Positions 16,305-25,640 of a stretch of DNA of 53,542 nucleotides are shown one piece after another. The notes under the pieces were generated by a model. It did no database searches, was not told the DNA's origin, and worked only from the letters and a program-made list of their open reading frames with translations. Positions within the stretch are counted from its first letter, which is position 1; each line of letters starts with the position of its first letter. The translations under genes were made by a program, and so were the position numbers. The DNA is from Candidatus Saccharimonadota bacterium (GTDB taxonomy: Bacteria > Patescibacteriota > Saccharimonadia > Saccharimonadales > Saccharimonadaceae): assembly GCA_017645955.1 (NCBI GenBank), contig JAGCNM010000026.1:1-53542 (forward strand). Direction: 5' to 3'.

Positions 16305-17340
16305 GCTTCCCCTTAATTGCTTTATAATATGGTACCGATCCCGACACGATCGTGAAAACTAAAGTAATAACGCGCGTCATTACCGTCACGATTGTTGCCG
16401 TCGGGAAATCAACTCCAAGCGCAATCATGACGCCAGCCATCCCGAGCTCATAAAGCCCATATGGTACAATTCCGTCAAACACTGATCCAATCGCCTCACC
16501 TACCATAATATATGGTAATAATTCTGGTCTTCCTAAAGATATCGCTACTAGCCAATAAGTCCCCACTTCACAAAAACTATACACTAATCCCCAAAAAGCC
16601 GGTTTTTTTAAATTCTTTTTATTCTCTCGTGCAGTTTTTACATTCTCATGAATATCGAAAAAATAGTTACTAACCTTTTCATAATGCATAATTCGCTTTC
16701 TTTTCCCGAAAGTCACAATTCTAATCAAAATATTAGTAAACTTATCAAACAGCCTAGAAAAAAAGTCAATTCGTTTTTTATTACTCGCGATATACACAAC
16801 AAACCATAAAAAGAAAAACACGCCAGTATTCATTAAAAGCGCTAATGGAATAATCCATTTTGCTTCCTCTGGTACTAAATTCAATAAGTATAAAATAATA
16901 ATCGCAACTAAAGCCTGTAAATAGTTAATCACTGTCGTGATTGCATAACGGAAAATATAAAGAAAACTTGCTTGTCCTGCCGAGACATTAAACTCGGACA
17001 ACCGATAAGTTAAAAAAGCAAGTCCCCCAATCCCTCCTGCCGGAACTGCATGATTAACAAAGTTAAGTTCTGTGGAAATACTTAATATATCTTTATTCGT
17101 AAATCCTCTAACATTTCTCTGGGCCTTTAAATACGAAAAAAATATTTGCCCACAAGCAAAATACATAAACAATTGTTCCGGTATCAATAGCAACAAAATA
17201 AGAACATTTGTATCTTTAAGATGATTAAGTGTTTCTAGTATATCCGGCCAATTATTATATATTACATACCCAACCAGTATAGCTGTCAAAACAATTAAAA
17301 ACGTCTTAAAAGAAGCTCCAAAACGCTTTTTCTTAGCCAT
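16294..17340 (-). CDS. flippase-like integral membrane protein (UPF0104/AglD-type)
   Basis: The 348-aa protein has about eight membrane helices and the pattern of the lysylphosphatidylglycerol-synthase membrane region family: NFVNHAVPAGGIGGLAFLTYRL near the middle and FDGIVPYGLYELGMAG near the end. Family members such as MprF N-termini and AglD move or modify lipids. No synthase domain is attached. The frame extends six codons upstream through the promoter; the ATG at 17340, 6 nt after TGCTATAAT (minus strand 17347-17355), is the likely leaderless start. It leads the xseA-xseB operon. Confidence 0.82.
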   Translation of the reverse strand: MAKKKRFGASFKTFLIVLTAILVGYVIYNNWPDILETLNHLKDTNVLILLLLIPEQLFMYFACGQIFFSYLKAQRNVRGFTNKDILSISTELNFVNHAVPAGGIGGLAFLTYRLSEFNVSAGQASFLYIFRYAITTVINYLQALVAIIILYLLNLVPEEAKWIIPLALLMNTGVFFFLWFVVYIASNKKRIDFFSRLFDKFTNILIRIVTFGKRKRIMHYEKVSNYFFDIHENVKTARENKKNLKKPAFWGLVYSFCEVGTYWLVAISLGRPELLPYIMVGEAIGSVFDGIVPYGLYELGMAGVMIALGVDFPTATIVTVMTRVITLVFTIVSGSVPYYKAIKGKHGE

Positions 17341-17356
17341 AAGAAAATTATAGCAC

Positions 17357-17382
17357 AAAAAAATAACCCCGAAGGGTTATTC
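17357..17382 (-). terminator. terminator after rpmA
   Basis: On the minus strand, AATAACCC and GGGTTATT pair around TTCG-type loop and are followed by T7. It ends the tyrS-methylase-rpmA transcript only a few bases before the promoter of the flippase gene. Confidence 0.88.
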
Positions 17383-17383
17383 T

Positions 17384-17656
17384 TTAGCGTACTTCAACGC
17401 GAATTCTCGGTAAAGATTTTCCCGAGAAATGACTCTTTTTAGTCTTCACAAACGTTACGACACCATCTTTAGCAGCATGAATCGTAAAATTACGTGACAT
17501 ATAAGTACCAGGACCAGCAATCTTAGTAGCACCAGTCTGACGTACTAAAACTTCACCGTTCTTAACCTTTTGGCCGCCAAAACGCTTAACGCCAAGGCGC
17601 TGACCAGCATTATTATGTACATTTTTGGCGGTACCGCCAGCTTTTACGTGTGACAT
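17384..17656 (-). CDS. rpmA: 50S ribosomal protein L27
   Basis: The 90-aa protein shows the L27 pattern: GGTAKNVHNNAGQRLGVKRFGGQ, then VLVRQTGATKIAGPG and a C-terminal FTIHAAKDGVVTF. L27 sits at the peptidyl-transferase centre. There is no cleavable N-terminal extension of the Firmicutes kind. The His/Lys-rich N-terminus differs from the usual AHKKG. rplU (L21) is not adjacent. The start overlaps the stop of the upstream methylase by 1 bp. Confidence 0.95.
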   Translation of the reverse strand: MSHVKAGGTAKNVHNNAGQRLGVKRFGGQKVKNGEVLVRQTGATKIAGPGTYMSRNFTIHAAKDGVVTFVKTKKSHFSGKSLPRIRVEVR

Positions 17657-18789
17657 TATTTCTTCCTTAAAATTATTATATCTCTCGCAACGATCTGATC
17701 GGGCCGATGATAAAGTAACCCCTCGCGCGATTTATTATTAACATTATACCCCAAATCTTTAATCTCGTCAAGAATATCTAGTCGTTCATAGGAATTATCT
17801 GGACGTAACCACGCAGGAACCGCAATTACGACTGGAGTATCTTTTTTTATCTGCCCAGCCAAATTCCTTAAAAATCCTAAAACGATACTACCGCACTCTT
17901 GTTTTTGTTCCCTTAGCTCTATGTCGCTCGGAATCCTTGAAAACGGCTTCCCAAGATACCCTTCACACGCCACCGCGTCAATCTTTTTTATCCATTTATA
18001 ATTCGTCGCATCACCAACATCTAAAACAAAGTTATTAAACTTGAAGTATTTTAAATTCTTCTCGCTGTATTCAACCATCCTTTCGCTTATATCCGTTCCA
18101 TACGCTTTATACCCCATCAAAAGCGCTTCTTGTAAAACCACTCCCGTACCACAAAACGGATCTAAAACCATAGAACCTTCATTTAACGGCCCACAAAGAT
18201 TAATTAAAACCTGCGCTAATTTCGGCGGTAACATTCCGACTTTCGCATCTCGTGCCGGTCTCGCCTGATCACGCTTCGCATAAGCGTCAATATCTTGCAC
18301 CCCAATCACACGATACCACTCATCCTCAACTTTAATAAGTTCAACTTTCTTCTCGTTCTTTCCTGATAAACCATTATGTAAAGACGTCGCCGTTGATAAA
18401 ACTGCATCCTTATTCTCGACTACCCGAACCGAACGCCCATGTCTCACTAAAATCTTTTTTAACTTCAAAGCCTCTATTGTTGCCGTTTTTTTGGATGCTC
18501 CTTTTGAATAATCACTCACCCCAATCGTAATCTTCCCTTCAGGTAGTTTCGCTAAGTAATCTAAAGGTTTTTCAATCAATTCGACAGCCAACTTAAGAAT
18601 CCCACCAAAACGCGATATATGGACGGGTGACGGAGCTGGGGGGTCCCCCGCCGCACGAAGGCGAAAGCCGAGTATGGTGGGGGAAACTGCGACGGCAGGA
18701 CCCGTCCAGAAATCAGCTTCCGGAAGCTGCGCGCTCAGTTCCGCTATTGATATTTCCGGCTGACGCCCTAAAACCGCTAAATATTTCAT
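17656..18789 (-). CDS. Trm11-type tRNA guanine-N2 methyltransferase-like protein
   Basis: The 377-aa protein has an N-terminal THUMP-like region and a C-terminal Rossmann methyltransferase: VLDPFCGTGVVLQEALLMG (SAM site), YGTDIS and a motif IV-like ACEGYLGKPF. This layout is that of archaeal/eukaryotic Trm11 and related N2-guanine tRNA methylases. Residues about 28-57 (Pro/Ala/Gly-rich, encoded by 18620-18708) look like an insertion into the THUMP-like part, because the flanks PEADF and ISRFGGILK would join naturally. The start overlaps the tyrS stop (ATGA). Confidence 0.78.
   Translation of the reverse strand: MKYLAVLGRQPEISIAELSAQLPEADFWTGPAVAVSPTILGFRLRAAGDPPAPSPVHISRFGGILKLAVELIEKPLDYLAKLPEGKITIGVSDYSKGASKKTATIEALKLKKILVRHGRSVRVVENKDAVLSTATSLHNGLSGKNEKKVELIKVEDEWYRVIGVQDIDAYAKRDQARPARDAKVGMLPPKLAQVLINLCGPLNEGSMVLDPFCGTGVVLQEALLMGYKAYGTDISERMVEYSEKNLKYFKFNNFVLDVGDATNYKWIKKIDAVACEGYLGKPFSRIPSDIELREQKQECGSIVLGFLRNLAGQIKKDTPVVIAVPAWLRPDNSYERLDILDEIKDLGYNVNNKSREGLLYHRPDQIVARDIIILRKK
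18620..18708. repeat. GC-rich palindromic insertion inside the methylase gene
   Basis: The element has 9-bp terminal inverted repeats TGGACGGGT/ACCCGTCCA. Inside, TCCCCCGCC pairs with GGTGGGGGA, and the centre has a GGC-GAAA-GCC hairpin with a GNRA loop, so the whole can fold as nested hairpins. It is visibly richer in G and C than the gene around it and adds about 30 residues in frame. Confidence 0.75.
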
Positions 18790-20021
18790 TTTACAATCAA
18801 AAACTTATTTTTACCTTTTTTAATAATCGCAGTTTGATTAAGCTCGATATCATCCGAAACTTTCACACCATTAATCGTTATCGCGCCTTGAGACATAAAT
18901 TCACGCGCTTTCTTCTTTGACTCCGCTAAGCCATAATCCACTAATGCATCGACAAGCATAATACCTTTTTTAGCAACTGGTAAATATTTAGCAAATTCTA
19001 ATATTTCATCTTCCGAAAACTCGCTAAAGTTAGTTTCCTTATTAAACAACATCGTAATCAAATTCTCGATTGCTTCCGCATTCTCGTGCCCATGCACTAC
19101 TTCCGTCACTCCGCGCGCTAAAGCTCTCTGCGCAATTCGTTTTTCCGGATGTTCAGAATGTTGTTTCAAAATATCTTCAATCGCCTCTTTATCATAAAGC
19201 GTATAAATTTTAATTAAGTATTCTACCGCCTCATCAGGTTGATTTAGCCAGAACTGATAAAAGTCGAAAATCGAAGTATAATTCCCACTACCATTATCTG
19301 ATGCGGCTAGCCAAATCGCATTTCCTTCTGACTTTCCAAACTTTCTTCCCGTCACTGGATCGATTACGAGTGGCGTAGACCAAACGTCCGCTTTTCCGTC
19401 CTCTAATCTCTTAATCAAATGAATCCCCGACGTACAGTTCCCATATTGATCTGCTCCGCAAAGCTGTAAATCAACTCCATAAGTGCGATATAGATGTAAG
19501 AAATCATAACCTTGAATTAACGTATAAGAAAACTCGGCATAAGAAATACCAGAACCGCCATCACCAATTCGATTTTGTACAAATTGACGATCGAGTAATT
19601 GCGTCATCGAAAATGCTTTTCCAACTTCGCGTAAGAAATCGAGATATTTCATATCACGGAACCAATTAAAATTATCCACCATCTTCACACTATCAGACTT
19701 CACAACTCGTTCAATCTGGGCTTTAATACAACTCTTATTGTGCTCAATCTCATCCAACGGTTTTAGCTCTCGTTCCCCATTTTCCTTCGGATCACCAATT
19801 TGCCCAGTTGCACCACCTACAAGAAGATAAGGCTCATAACCATGTCTTACAAAACATGCACACATCATAAGAGCCGCAAGATTCCCAATAGTTAATGAAT
19901 CGGCGCTCGGATCCGCACCCCAATAAAACTTTTTCGATTCCCTAGTGTCTAAATCTGCTGGATTTTCAATCGTCGTCTCCGCAGCGAAACCACGATATAT
20001 TAATTCTTCGGATAACTTCAT
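18786..20021 (-). CDS. tyrS: tyrosyl-tRNA synthetase
   Basis: The 411-aa class I synthetase has YWGADPSADSLTIGN (the HIGH-like motif is SLTIGN), the tyrosine pocket (QGYDFLHLYRTYGVDLQLCG ... DQYGN), KFGKSEG (KMSKS-like) and a C-terminal S4 RNA-binding domain (LAESKKKAREFMSQGAI). TGCTATAAT ends 6 nt before the ATG, giving a leaderless operon start for tyrS-methylase-rpmA. Confidence 0.96.
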   Translation of the reverse strand: MKLSEELIYRGFAAETTIENPADLDTRESKKFYWGADPSADSLTIGNLAALMMCACFVRHGYEPYLLVGGATGQIGDPKENGERELKPLDEIEHNKSCIKAQIERVVKSDSVKMVDNFNWFRDMKYLDFLREVGKAFSMTQLLDRQFVQNRIGDGGSGISYAEFSYTLIQGYDFLHLYRTYGVDLQLCGADQYGNCTSGIHLIKRLEDGKADVWSTPLVIDPVTGRKFGKSEGNAIWLAASDNGSGNYTSIFDFYQFWLNQPDEAVEYLIKIYTLYDKEAIEDILKQHSEHPEKRIAQRALARGVTEVVHGHENAEAIENLITMLFNKETNFSEFSEDEILEFAKYLPVAKKGIMLVDALVDYGLAESKKKAREFMSQGAITINGVKVSDDIELNQTAIIKKGKNKFLIVK

Positions 20022-20038
20022 AGATTAATTATAGCACA

Positions 20039-21556
20039 TCATCGCACCACACAACGCACAGATAGACCTTCACTACGACTTCCACCACCAGGAATATAAG
20101 CAGGATCATCTACTGCATCTAAATTATATGCATATGAACCATAATCTGTTACAGATGTCCAAGCCGAAGACCATCTACCAACACGAGTATCACCACCCTC
20201 CCCCGTGTATTGTCCACTAAGCGAGAAGTAAAGCGGTGATTCCCAGATATAAGGGTCATTCATTATCTCACTATCAGGATTATAGTTATATGCTCTGGCT
20301 AAATATCCGAATGAAGCTGGCGAATTAGTATTCCCGTTGCCCTTTGGTAACATCCAGCCAGCCGGGCAAATAGATTGGTTAGCGTCAGTATTAGCCACAG
20401 TATAACTACTAGTGTCGTTCATTGCAACTGCAGCACTCCAACTGTAATAATTGCCTATACTATAATGAGTATTAGTACCTTGGTTCATAGTATCTAAAGT
20501 CGGTGAGTCATTCCAACTATATACAACTCCATCCCAAATCTTATCACCAGGGTCATAAGACTGCTGGATATAATTCCCCGTTGAAGTATTGTCCCAAGTA
20601 TTGTCACCAGTCGCATATGTTGCTTTATCCGCAGTCCATTTAGCATCAGTATTAATTATCTCTCCATGCCCAATATCTGTATTATAATAAGTATAAAAAT
20701 CAGTATCAGTTACTATATCGTGGTCTAAATTCTGCGTCATCCAAACATTACCATCAGCTAATTTAGCAACAGTATAAGTTTTACCATCACGATTATCCTT
20801 TAAAGTATATTGCTGTTCTAAAGCCATAGAAGTAACTATGGCATCACGATTTTGACTCGCAAAATCCTGCATACATTTCACTTCGGCAATCGTAGTAGCA
20901 CTTGGGTTGCATGCCACCGGAGCAAAATGAGTTGCTGGATGCACCATCACATACTTCACTCGCCCATTATAATTTCCAGCTGGCTGGCTAGAAGTAATAA
21001 AAACTTGATAGGTCGAAGTAAAATTCGCGCCGACCGCATTCATACCAACATCAGTGTGAGCAGTTCTTTTAGCCACTAAAGTATAGTCGTCCGGGACCGT
21101 ATGCCAACTACCGAAACCGTTCTGTAGAGTAATCGGATAAGTCGCATTTGCATCAGTAGCTAGCTTCATCGCCCATTGTGAATTTCCGCTCGTACCAGTC
21201 CCGGTCGCAATATCATAAGTACTACCCACTACAGCGCTTGTTAAAACATTCTTCCCGTCCGTGTCGTCCGTAAACCCAATTGTATAAATCGCAAATCCTT
21301 CATTATCATTACAAAAGACTCTAAATGTTGTCTCTCCAATGTTTGTTTCAAATGTACCCGGGTTCACTGTCGCATTATGCGTATTCATCCCGGACCCGCT
21401 CATCGTACAAGAAACGTTGACCCTAATGCTTACAACATCAACTACATCATCCGCCGAAACTGAACGCGCAGTCAAACTAAAAAAAGACGCCAAAGTTAAA
21501 GCAATTAAAACTAAAGGCGCGGCTACTAAAAACCTATTTTTAAACATAACCTTCAT
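20039..21556 (-). CDS. secreted FISUMP-domain surface protein
   Basis: The 505-aa protein has a signal peptide (MKVMFKNRF then a hydrophobic stretch ending near SVSA), a beta-rich middle and a C-terminal FISUMP domain (Fibrobacter succinogenes major paralogous domain): DNRDGKTYTVAKLADGNVWM then TQNLDHD, CPAGWMLPKGNGN and a final SVRCV. FISUMP proteins are exported; their roles are unknown. No membrane anchor is visible at the C-terminus. A TGATATAAT box ends 8 nt before the ATG. Confidence 0.8.
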   Translation of the reverse strand: MKVMFKNRFLVAAPLVLIALTLASFFSLTARSVSADDVVDVVSIRVNVSCTMSGSGMNTHNATVNPGTFETNIGETTFRVFCNDNEGFAIYTIGFTDDTDGKNVLTSAVVGSTYDIATGTGTSGNSQWAMKLATDANATYPITLQNGFGSWHTVPDDYTLVAKRTAHTDVGMNAVGANFTSTYQVFITSSQPAGNYNGRVKYVMVHPATHFAPVACNPSATTIAEVKCMQDFASQNRDAIVTSMALEQQYTLKDNRDGKTYTVAKLADGNVWMTQNLDHDIVTDTDFYTYYNTDIGHGEIINTDAKWTADKATYATGDNTWDNTSTGNYIQQSYDPGDKIWDGVVYSWNDSPTLDTMNQGTNTHYSIGNYYSWSAAVAMNDTSSYTVANTDANQSICPAGWMLPKGNGNTNSPASFGYLARAYNYNPDSEIMNDPYIWESPLYFSLSGQYTGEGGDTRVGRWSSAWTSVTDYGSYAYNLDAVDDPAYIPGGGSRSEGLSVRCVVR

Positions 21557-21589
21557 ACATAACCATTATATCATGGTTTTAAAAAAGTA

Positions 21590-22018
21590 CTATATTTCAG
21601 CGCCTTTTCGAGCTTTATTCGCCCATTCATCAGCTAGTTCATTAAACTCTATTCCATCATGCCCTTTTTCCCAAACTAACTTAACTGGATATTTTATATA
21701 TAATTCATAGAGTTCTTTTACTAAATCTAAGTTTTTTATTTCACCATTTGCCTTTTTCCAGCCTCTAGCTTCCCATCCTGATGCCCATTTTGTTAAAACA
21801 TTAATCCAGAATTCCGAATCACTATGTATTTCACAACCTTCTTCGCCAGCGTATTTAATAGCGGCAATCATCGCGTTTCCTTCCATCCGAATATTTGTCG
21901 AATTTTTTTCGCGCCCTAAACAAACAGGAACTGCCTGATTATCCTTTATTTCTAAAACCGCAAATCCCCCCGGACCCGGGTTAGGGCTTGCGCTTCCATC
22001 AGTCCATAATATTTTCAT
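21590..22018 (-). CDS. rnhA: ribonuclease HI
   Basis: The 142-aa enzyme removes RNA from RNA-DNA hybrids. Catalytic residues appear as TDGSASPNPGPGG (Asp), MEGNAMIAAI (Glu), HSDSEFW (Asp) and ELADEWAN (Asp), with a basic handle region WEARGWKKANG. Length is normal. TGATATAAT ends 6 nt before the ATG (leaderless). Confidence 0.95.
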   Translation of the reverse strand: MKILWTDGSASPNPGPGGFAVLEIKDNQAVPVCLGREKNSTNIRMEGNAMIAAIKYAGEEGCEIHSDSEFWINVLTKWASGWEARGWKKANGEIKNLDLVKELYELYIKYPVKLVWEKGHDGIEFNELADEWANKARKGAEI

Positions 22019-22033
22019 ATCACCATTATATCA

Positions 22034-24025
22034 TTATTCAAAAATCGGCAAATCTTCCGGAAATGGATCAAAATCCTCATCCGTAAAATCTGCGTCATCC
22101 GTAAACCCATCTCCATCTTCATCTCGATACCCCGAAGAACCATATGGATTATATCCGAGCTCAATTAAAAATCTCGACGGGCTATTATAACTTCGATTTC
22201 CAAACGAAAACCGACTCGCCGCATAAGTTAAAAACAGCTTTCTCATCGCTCTCGTCATCCCAACATATGCCAATCTTCGCTCCTCTTCTAAATCTGATTC
22301 CGATTCTACCGCTCTTGAACTCGGAAAAAGCCCATCTTCCATTCCAACGATAAACACCACTGGAAATTCTAGACCTTTCGCCGCATGCAAAGTCATTAAA
22401 GTTACCGAATTTTTTTTCGACACCTCATCAGCGCTAGACATTAAACTCGCATCGGCCAAAAAATCCTCCATATTATCGTAAACCGATGCATTCGAGACTA
22501 ATACCTCAAGGTTATTCATTCTTTCTTCCGCACTTGGCGTTCCGTCATCCGTCAAAACCTTAAAATTAAAATATTCAACCACTCTTTTCACCGTTTCGCC
22601 CGAGTTTTCCCCTTCTGGAACGCTCTTCAAAAAATTCATCAATTTCTTTAACCCTTCCTTAGCCTTTCCTGCCTTCAAAACATCTACTAAATCCGAATTG
22701 AAAAAAGGTTTCTCGTCTTTCATAGAATCTATCGCTGATAATACCTTAGCTAGTGATGCCTCGCCAATCCCACTTAAAACATTCTTCACTACTCGCTCAA
22801 AGCTGACTTTATCTCGTTGATTTACTACTAGCTTTAAAATCGCCAAAACATCCTTTACTTCTTTTCGATCGTAAAATCTTACACCACCAATAATTTTATA
22901 AGGAATCGACATATTCATAAATGCTTTTTCAAAAGCATAAGACTGCGCATTAGTTCGATATAACACCGCAAAATTCGCATAATCCGGATAATTCTTACTT
23001 AGTTTTAAAATCGACAATGCAACAAAGTTTGCTTCTTCAGTTTCGTCGCGTAAACTCTCAATATCTACCGGTTCCCCATCCTCGCTTTCTGTAAACAAAG
23101 TCTTATCGGTTCGCGTTTTATTTTCATTAATTATTTTCTGAGATGCTTTCAAAATATTACCAGTCGAACGATAGTTCTGCTCAAGTTTTATTACTTTTGC
23201 TCCCGGAAAATCCTTCGAAAAATTCAAAATATTTGTAAAATCCGCGCCTCGCCAAGAATAAATCGACTGCCAATCATCACCAACTACACAAATGTTTCTT
23301 TCTTCATTTACTAATAGTTTCACAATATTATATTGAATTACGTTTGTATCCTGGTATTCATCAATTAAGATGTGTCGAAACTTCTTTTGCCATTTCTTCC
23401 GTATTTCTAAATGATCCCGAAATAGTTCTAATTCTTTCAATAATAAATCATCTAAATCAAGCGCTCCCGCTTTTATCTTTTCTACTTCATATCGAGCGAA
23501 AACTTGTGCAATTTTTTTCTGATTTGGATAATAAGCATTCGCCGCATATTCTTCTGGTCCGTTTCCCTGATTTTTTTCATTAGAAATAATTGACTGAATA
23601 GATTTCGGCTTTAAGTTTTTATTATCGGTCATTTTAAGCTCTCGCATAATCCGTCGAATTAAAGATATCTGATCATCTGTATCATAAATCACAAAATTCC
23701 GGTCTAGATTAATCGCTTCTGCTTCCTGACGTAATACTTTTACTGCAATCCCATGAAACGTCCCCATGTATGGCATGAATGAACGCGACGGAACTGTATT
23801 AAGTAATTTGGCCAGTCTTTCACGCATCTCGTTCGCCGCTTTATTAGTAAAAGTTACAGCTAGTATACTTGAAGGCTGAATACCATGCGCAATCAAATTA
23901 GCAATCCGATGTGTCAAAGTTTTTGTCTTTCCAGAACCCGCCCCCGCTAAAATCAACACTGGACCGCTTAAAGTCTCCACTGCTTCTTTTTGACGTTCGT
24001 TCAAACCATCAAATATTAAATCCAT
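22034..24025 (-). CDS. pcrA: UvrD/PcrA-type DNA helicase
   Basis: The 663-aa superfamily 1 helicase has motif I AGAGSGKTKTLTHR, motif II DEYQDTN, motif III GDDWQSIYSWRGAD, motif IV QNYRST, motif V TLHAAKGLEFPVVF and motif VI RRLAYVGMTRA. It unwinds DNA 3'-5' in repair and replication. The C-terminus is an acidic Asp/Glu/Phe-rich tail, possibly for partner binding. A GTG at 24028 could also start the frame, but the ATG at 24025 sits 6 nt after TGATATAAT, the same spacing as other leaderless genes here. Confidence 0.94.
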   Translation of the reverse strand: MDLIFDGLNERQKEAVETLSGPVLILAGAGSGKTKTLTHRIANLIAHGIQPSSILAVTFTNKAANEMRERLAKLLNTVPSRSFMPYMGTFHGIAVKVLRQEAEAINLDRNFVIYDTDDQISLIRRIMRELKMTDNKNLKPKSIQSIISNEKNQGNGPEEYAANAYYPNQKKIAQVFARYEVEKIKAGALDLDDLLLKELELFRDHLEIRKKWQKKFRHILIDEYQDTNVIQYNIVKLLVNEERNICVVGDDWQSIYSWRGADFTNILNFSKDFPGAKVIKLEQNYRSTGNILKASQKIINENKTRTDKTLFTESEDGEPVDIESLRDETEEANFVALSILKLSKNYPDYANFAVLYRTNAQSYAFEKAFMNMSIPYKIIGGVRFYDRKEVKDVLAILKLVVNQRDKVSFERVVKNVLSGIGEASLAKVLSAIDSMKDEKPFFNSDLVDVLKAGKAKEGLKKLMNFLKSVPEGENSGETVKRVVEYFNFKVLTDDGTPSAEERMNNLEVLVSNASVYDNMEDFLADASLMSSADEVSKKNSVTLMTLHAAKGLEFPVVFIVGMEDGLFPSSRAVESESDLEEERRLAYVGMTRAMRKLFLTYAASRFSFGNRSYNSPSRFLIELGYNPYGSSGYRDEDGDGFTDDADFTDEDFDPFPEDLPIFE

Positions 24026-24042
24026 CACCCTATTATATCAAA

Positions 24043-25593
24043 CTAAATACCAGTTAACGGCACAATATCCGCCCCAAGATGTCTCAGTCTTGCTGCGAAA
24101 TCCTGATAGCCTCTATTAATCGGATAAACATTACGAAGAATTGATTTTCCAGGCGCTGCAAGCATGCCTATTAGAACTACAACCGCCGGACGAAGCGCCT
24201 GAGGCGCGACTAATTCTGCTGGGCGAAAATTCGCCGGTCCCTCAATATACACACGATGTGCATCCAGTAACTCAACTTTAACGTTCAAGTTCGATAATTC
24301 TGTGATATAAACTGCACGGTTTTCAAATACCCAGTCATGTATTAGAGTTCGTCCCTCCGCCACCGCCGCAATTACCGAAAAGAATGGCAAATTATCAATA
24401 TTAAGCCCCGGAAATGGCATTGGATGAATCTTATCCTTTGGCGCAATTAATTTAGATTTTTTAATCGTAAGATCAGCCAGACGCGTTCTACCGTTAGTCG
24501 AAAGATACTCTGCTGATTTTTCAATCTTTGCATTCATACTCTTTAAAACTTCGAGTTCAATTTCCAAAAACTCAATCGGTGCTCGCGTTAAAGTAATTTC
24601 AGAATTAGTAACTAATCCCGCTGCTATAAAACTCATTGCTTCAATCGGATCTTCAGACAAATAATAATCCACGTCCATATCGAATTTTGACCTGCCCTCA
24701 ACTACTAATCTAGTTGTACCAATCCCAGAAATCTTCACTCCTAGTCTTTCCAAAAAGAAACACAAATCCTGTACCATATAGTTAGGAGAAGCTCCAACAA
24801 TCGTTGTTTTTCCTGGCGACATTGCCGCTGCCATTAAAACATTTTCCGTCACCGTATCGCCACGTTCTATTAAAACGATATACCTATCACGATACTTCTT
24901 TAAAGTATGTTGATCAATCTCAATTTCATAAAACCCGCTATTGCTCTCGGCATCAATCTTTAAACCAAACGATTCAAGCGCTTTAATATGTGGTTCAACC
25001 GTTCTTTTTCCTAACGAACAACCCCCGGCATACGGAATCCTAAATTTCTCATAACGGTGCAAAAGTGGACCTAAAAACATAATAATCGAACGCGTCCGCC
25101 TTGCTGCTTCAACATTCATCTCCTCTAATTTTAATTCGCGCGGTGATATAATTTCGAGGTCTCTATGACGATTTGTCCAGTGACATTTTACCCCAATCGA
25201 CTCTAAAACTTCAATAATTCTAAATACTTCCTCGATTCTTGCAATTTTATGTAAAACCGTCTTTCCCGTATTAAGTAAAGCCGCACAAAGCAGCCCAACC
25301 GCTGCATTTTTTGAAGTATTAATCGTTATTTCGCCCGACAATTCCTTACCCCCATGAATCTTAAAACTCTGCGAAACCGAATCATTAATAGAGAGAATCT
25401 GGTTTCCAAGCGCCTCAGACAGCTTTTTCACCATTTCAAGCGATATATTTTGCCCGCCTTTTTCAATTCGATGAATCGCTGACTGCGATGTTCCTACTGC
25501 TTTTGCCAATTCTTCCTGCGTCCACCCCTTTTCTACCCGCATCTGCTCAATCGTTTCACCAATTATTTCTTGATAAGACTTTTGCTTTTTCAT
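24043..25593 (-). CDS. murA: MurA with N-terminal XRE helix-turn-helix domain
   Basis: The 516-aa protein joins an XRE-type DNA-binding domain (residues about 8-65: KGWTQEELAKAVGTSQSAIH then RIEKG) to a full UDP-GlcNAc enolpyruvyltransferase (residues about 80-516). The enzyme starts peptidoglycan synthesis. Active-site features are kept: SKNAAV (Lys), GGCSLGKRTVEPH (the catalytic Cys, also the fosfomycin target), FPGLNIDNLP (Asp) and RPAVVVLIGML. The fusion could couple cell-wall precursor supply to transcription, perhaps of murA itself. TGATATAAT ends 7 nt before the ATG. Confidence 0.93.
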   Translation of the reverse strand: MKKQKSYQEIIGETIEQMRVEKGWTQEELAKAVGTSQSAIHRIEKGGQNISLEMVKKLSEALGNQILSINDSVSQSFKIHGGKELSGEITINTSKNAAVGLLCAALLNTGKTVLHKIARIEEVFRIIEVLESIGVKCHWTNRHRDLEIISPRELKLEEMNVEAARRTRSIIMFLGPLLHRYEKFRIPYAGGCSLGKRTVEPHIKALESFGLKIDAESNSGFYEIEIDQHTLKKYRDRYIVLIERGDTVTENVLMAAAMSPGKTTIVGASPNYMVQDLCFFLERLGVKISGIGTTRLVVEGRSKFDMDVDYYLSEDPIEAMSFIAAGLVTNSEITLTRAPIEFLEIELEVLKSMNAKIEKSAEYLSTNGRTRLADLTIKKSKLIAPKDKIHPMPFPGLNIDNLPFFSVIAAVAEGRTLIHDWVFENRAVYITELSNLNVKVELLDAHRVYIEGPANFRPAELVAPQALRPAVVVLIGMLAAPGKSILRNVYPINRGYQDFAARLRHLGADIVPLTGI

Positions 25594-25640
25594 GCAAATA
25601 ATTATATCACAAAATGAATAATTAATGTTATAATTGCATT

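Noticed and set aside
18600-18920. Open frame on the plus strand at 18627-18920
   Set aside because: It is the antisense of the methylase palindrome and the 3' end of tyrS. It has no promoter or ribosome binding site.
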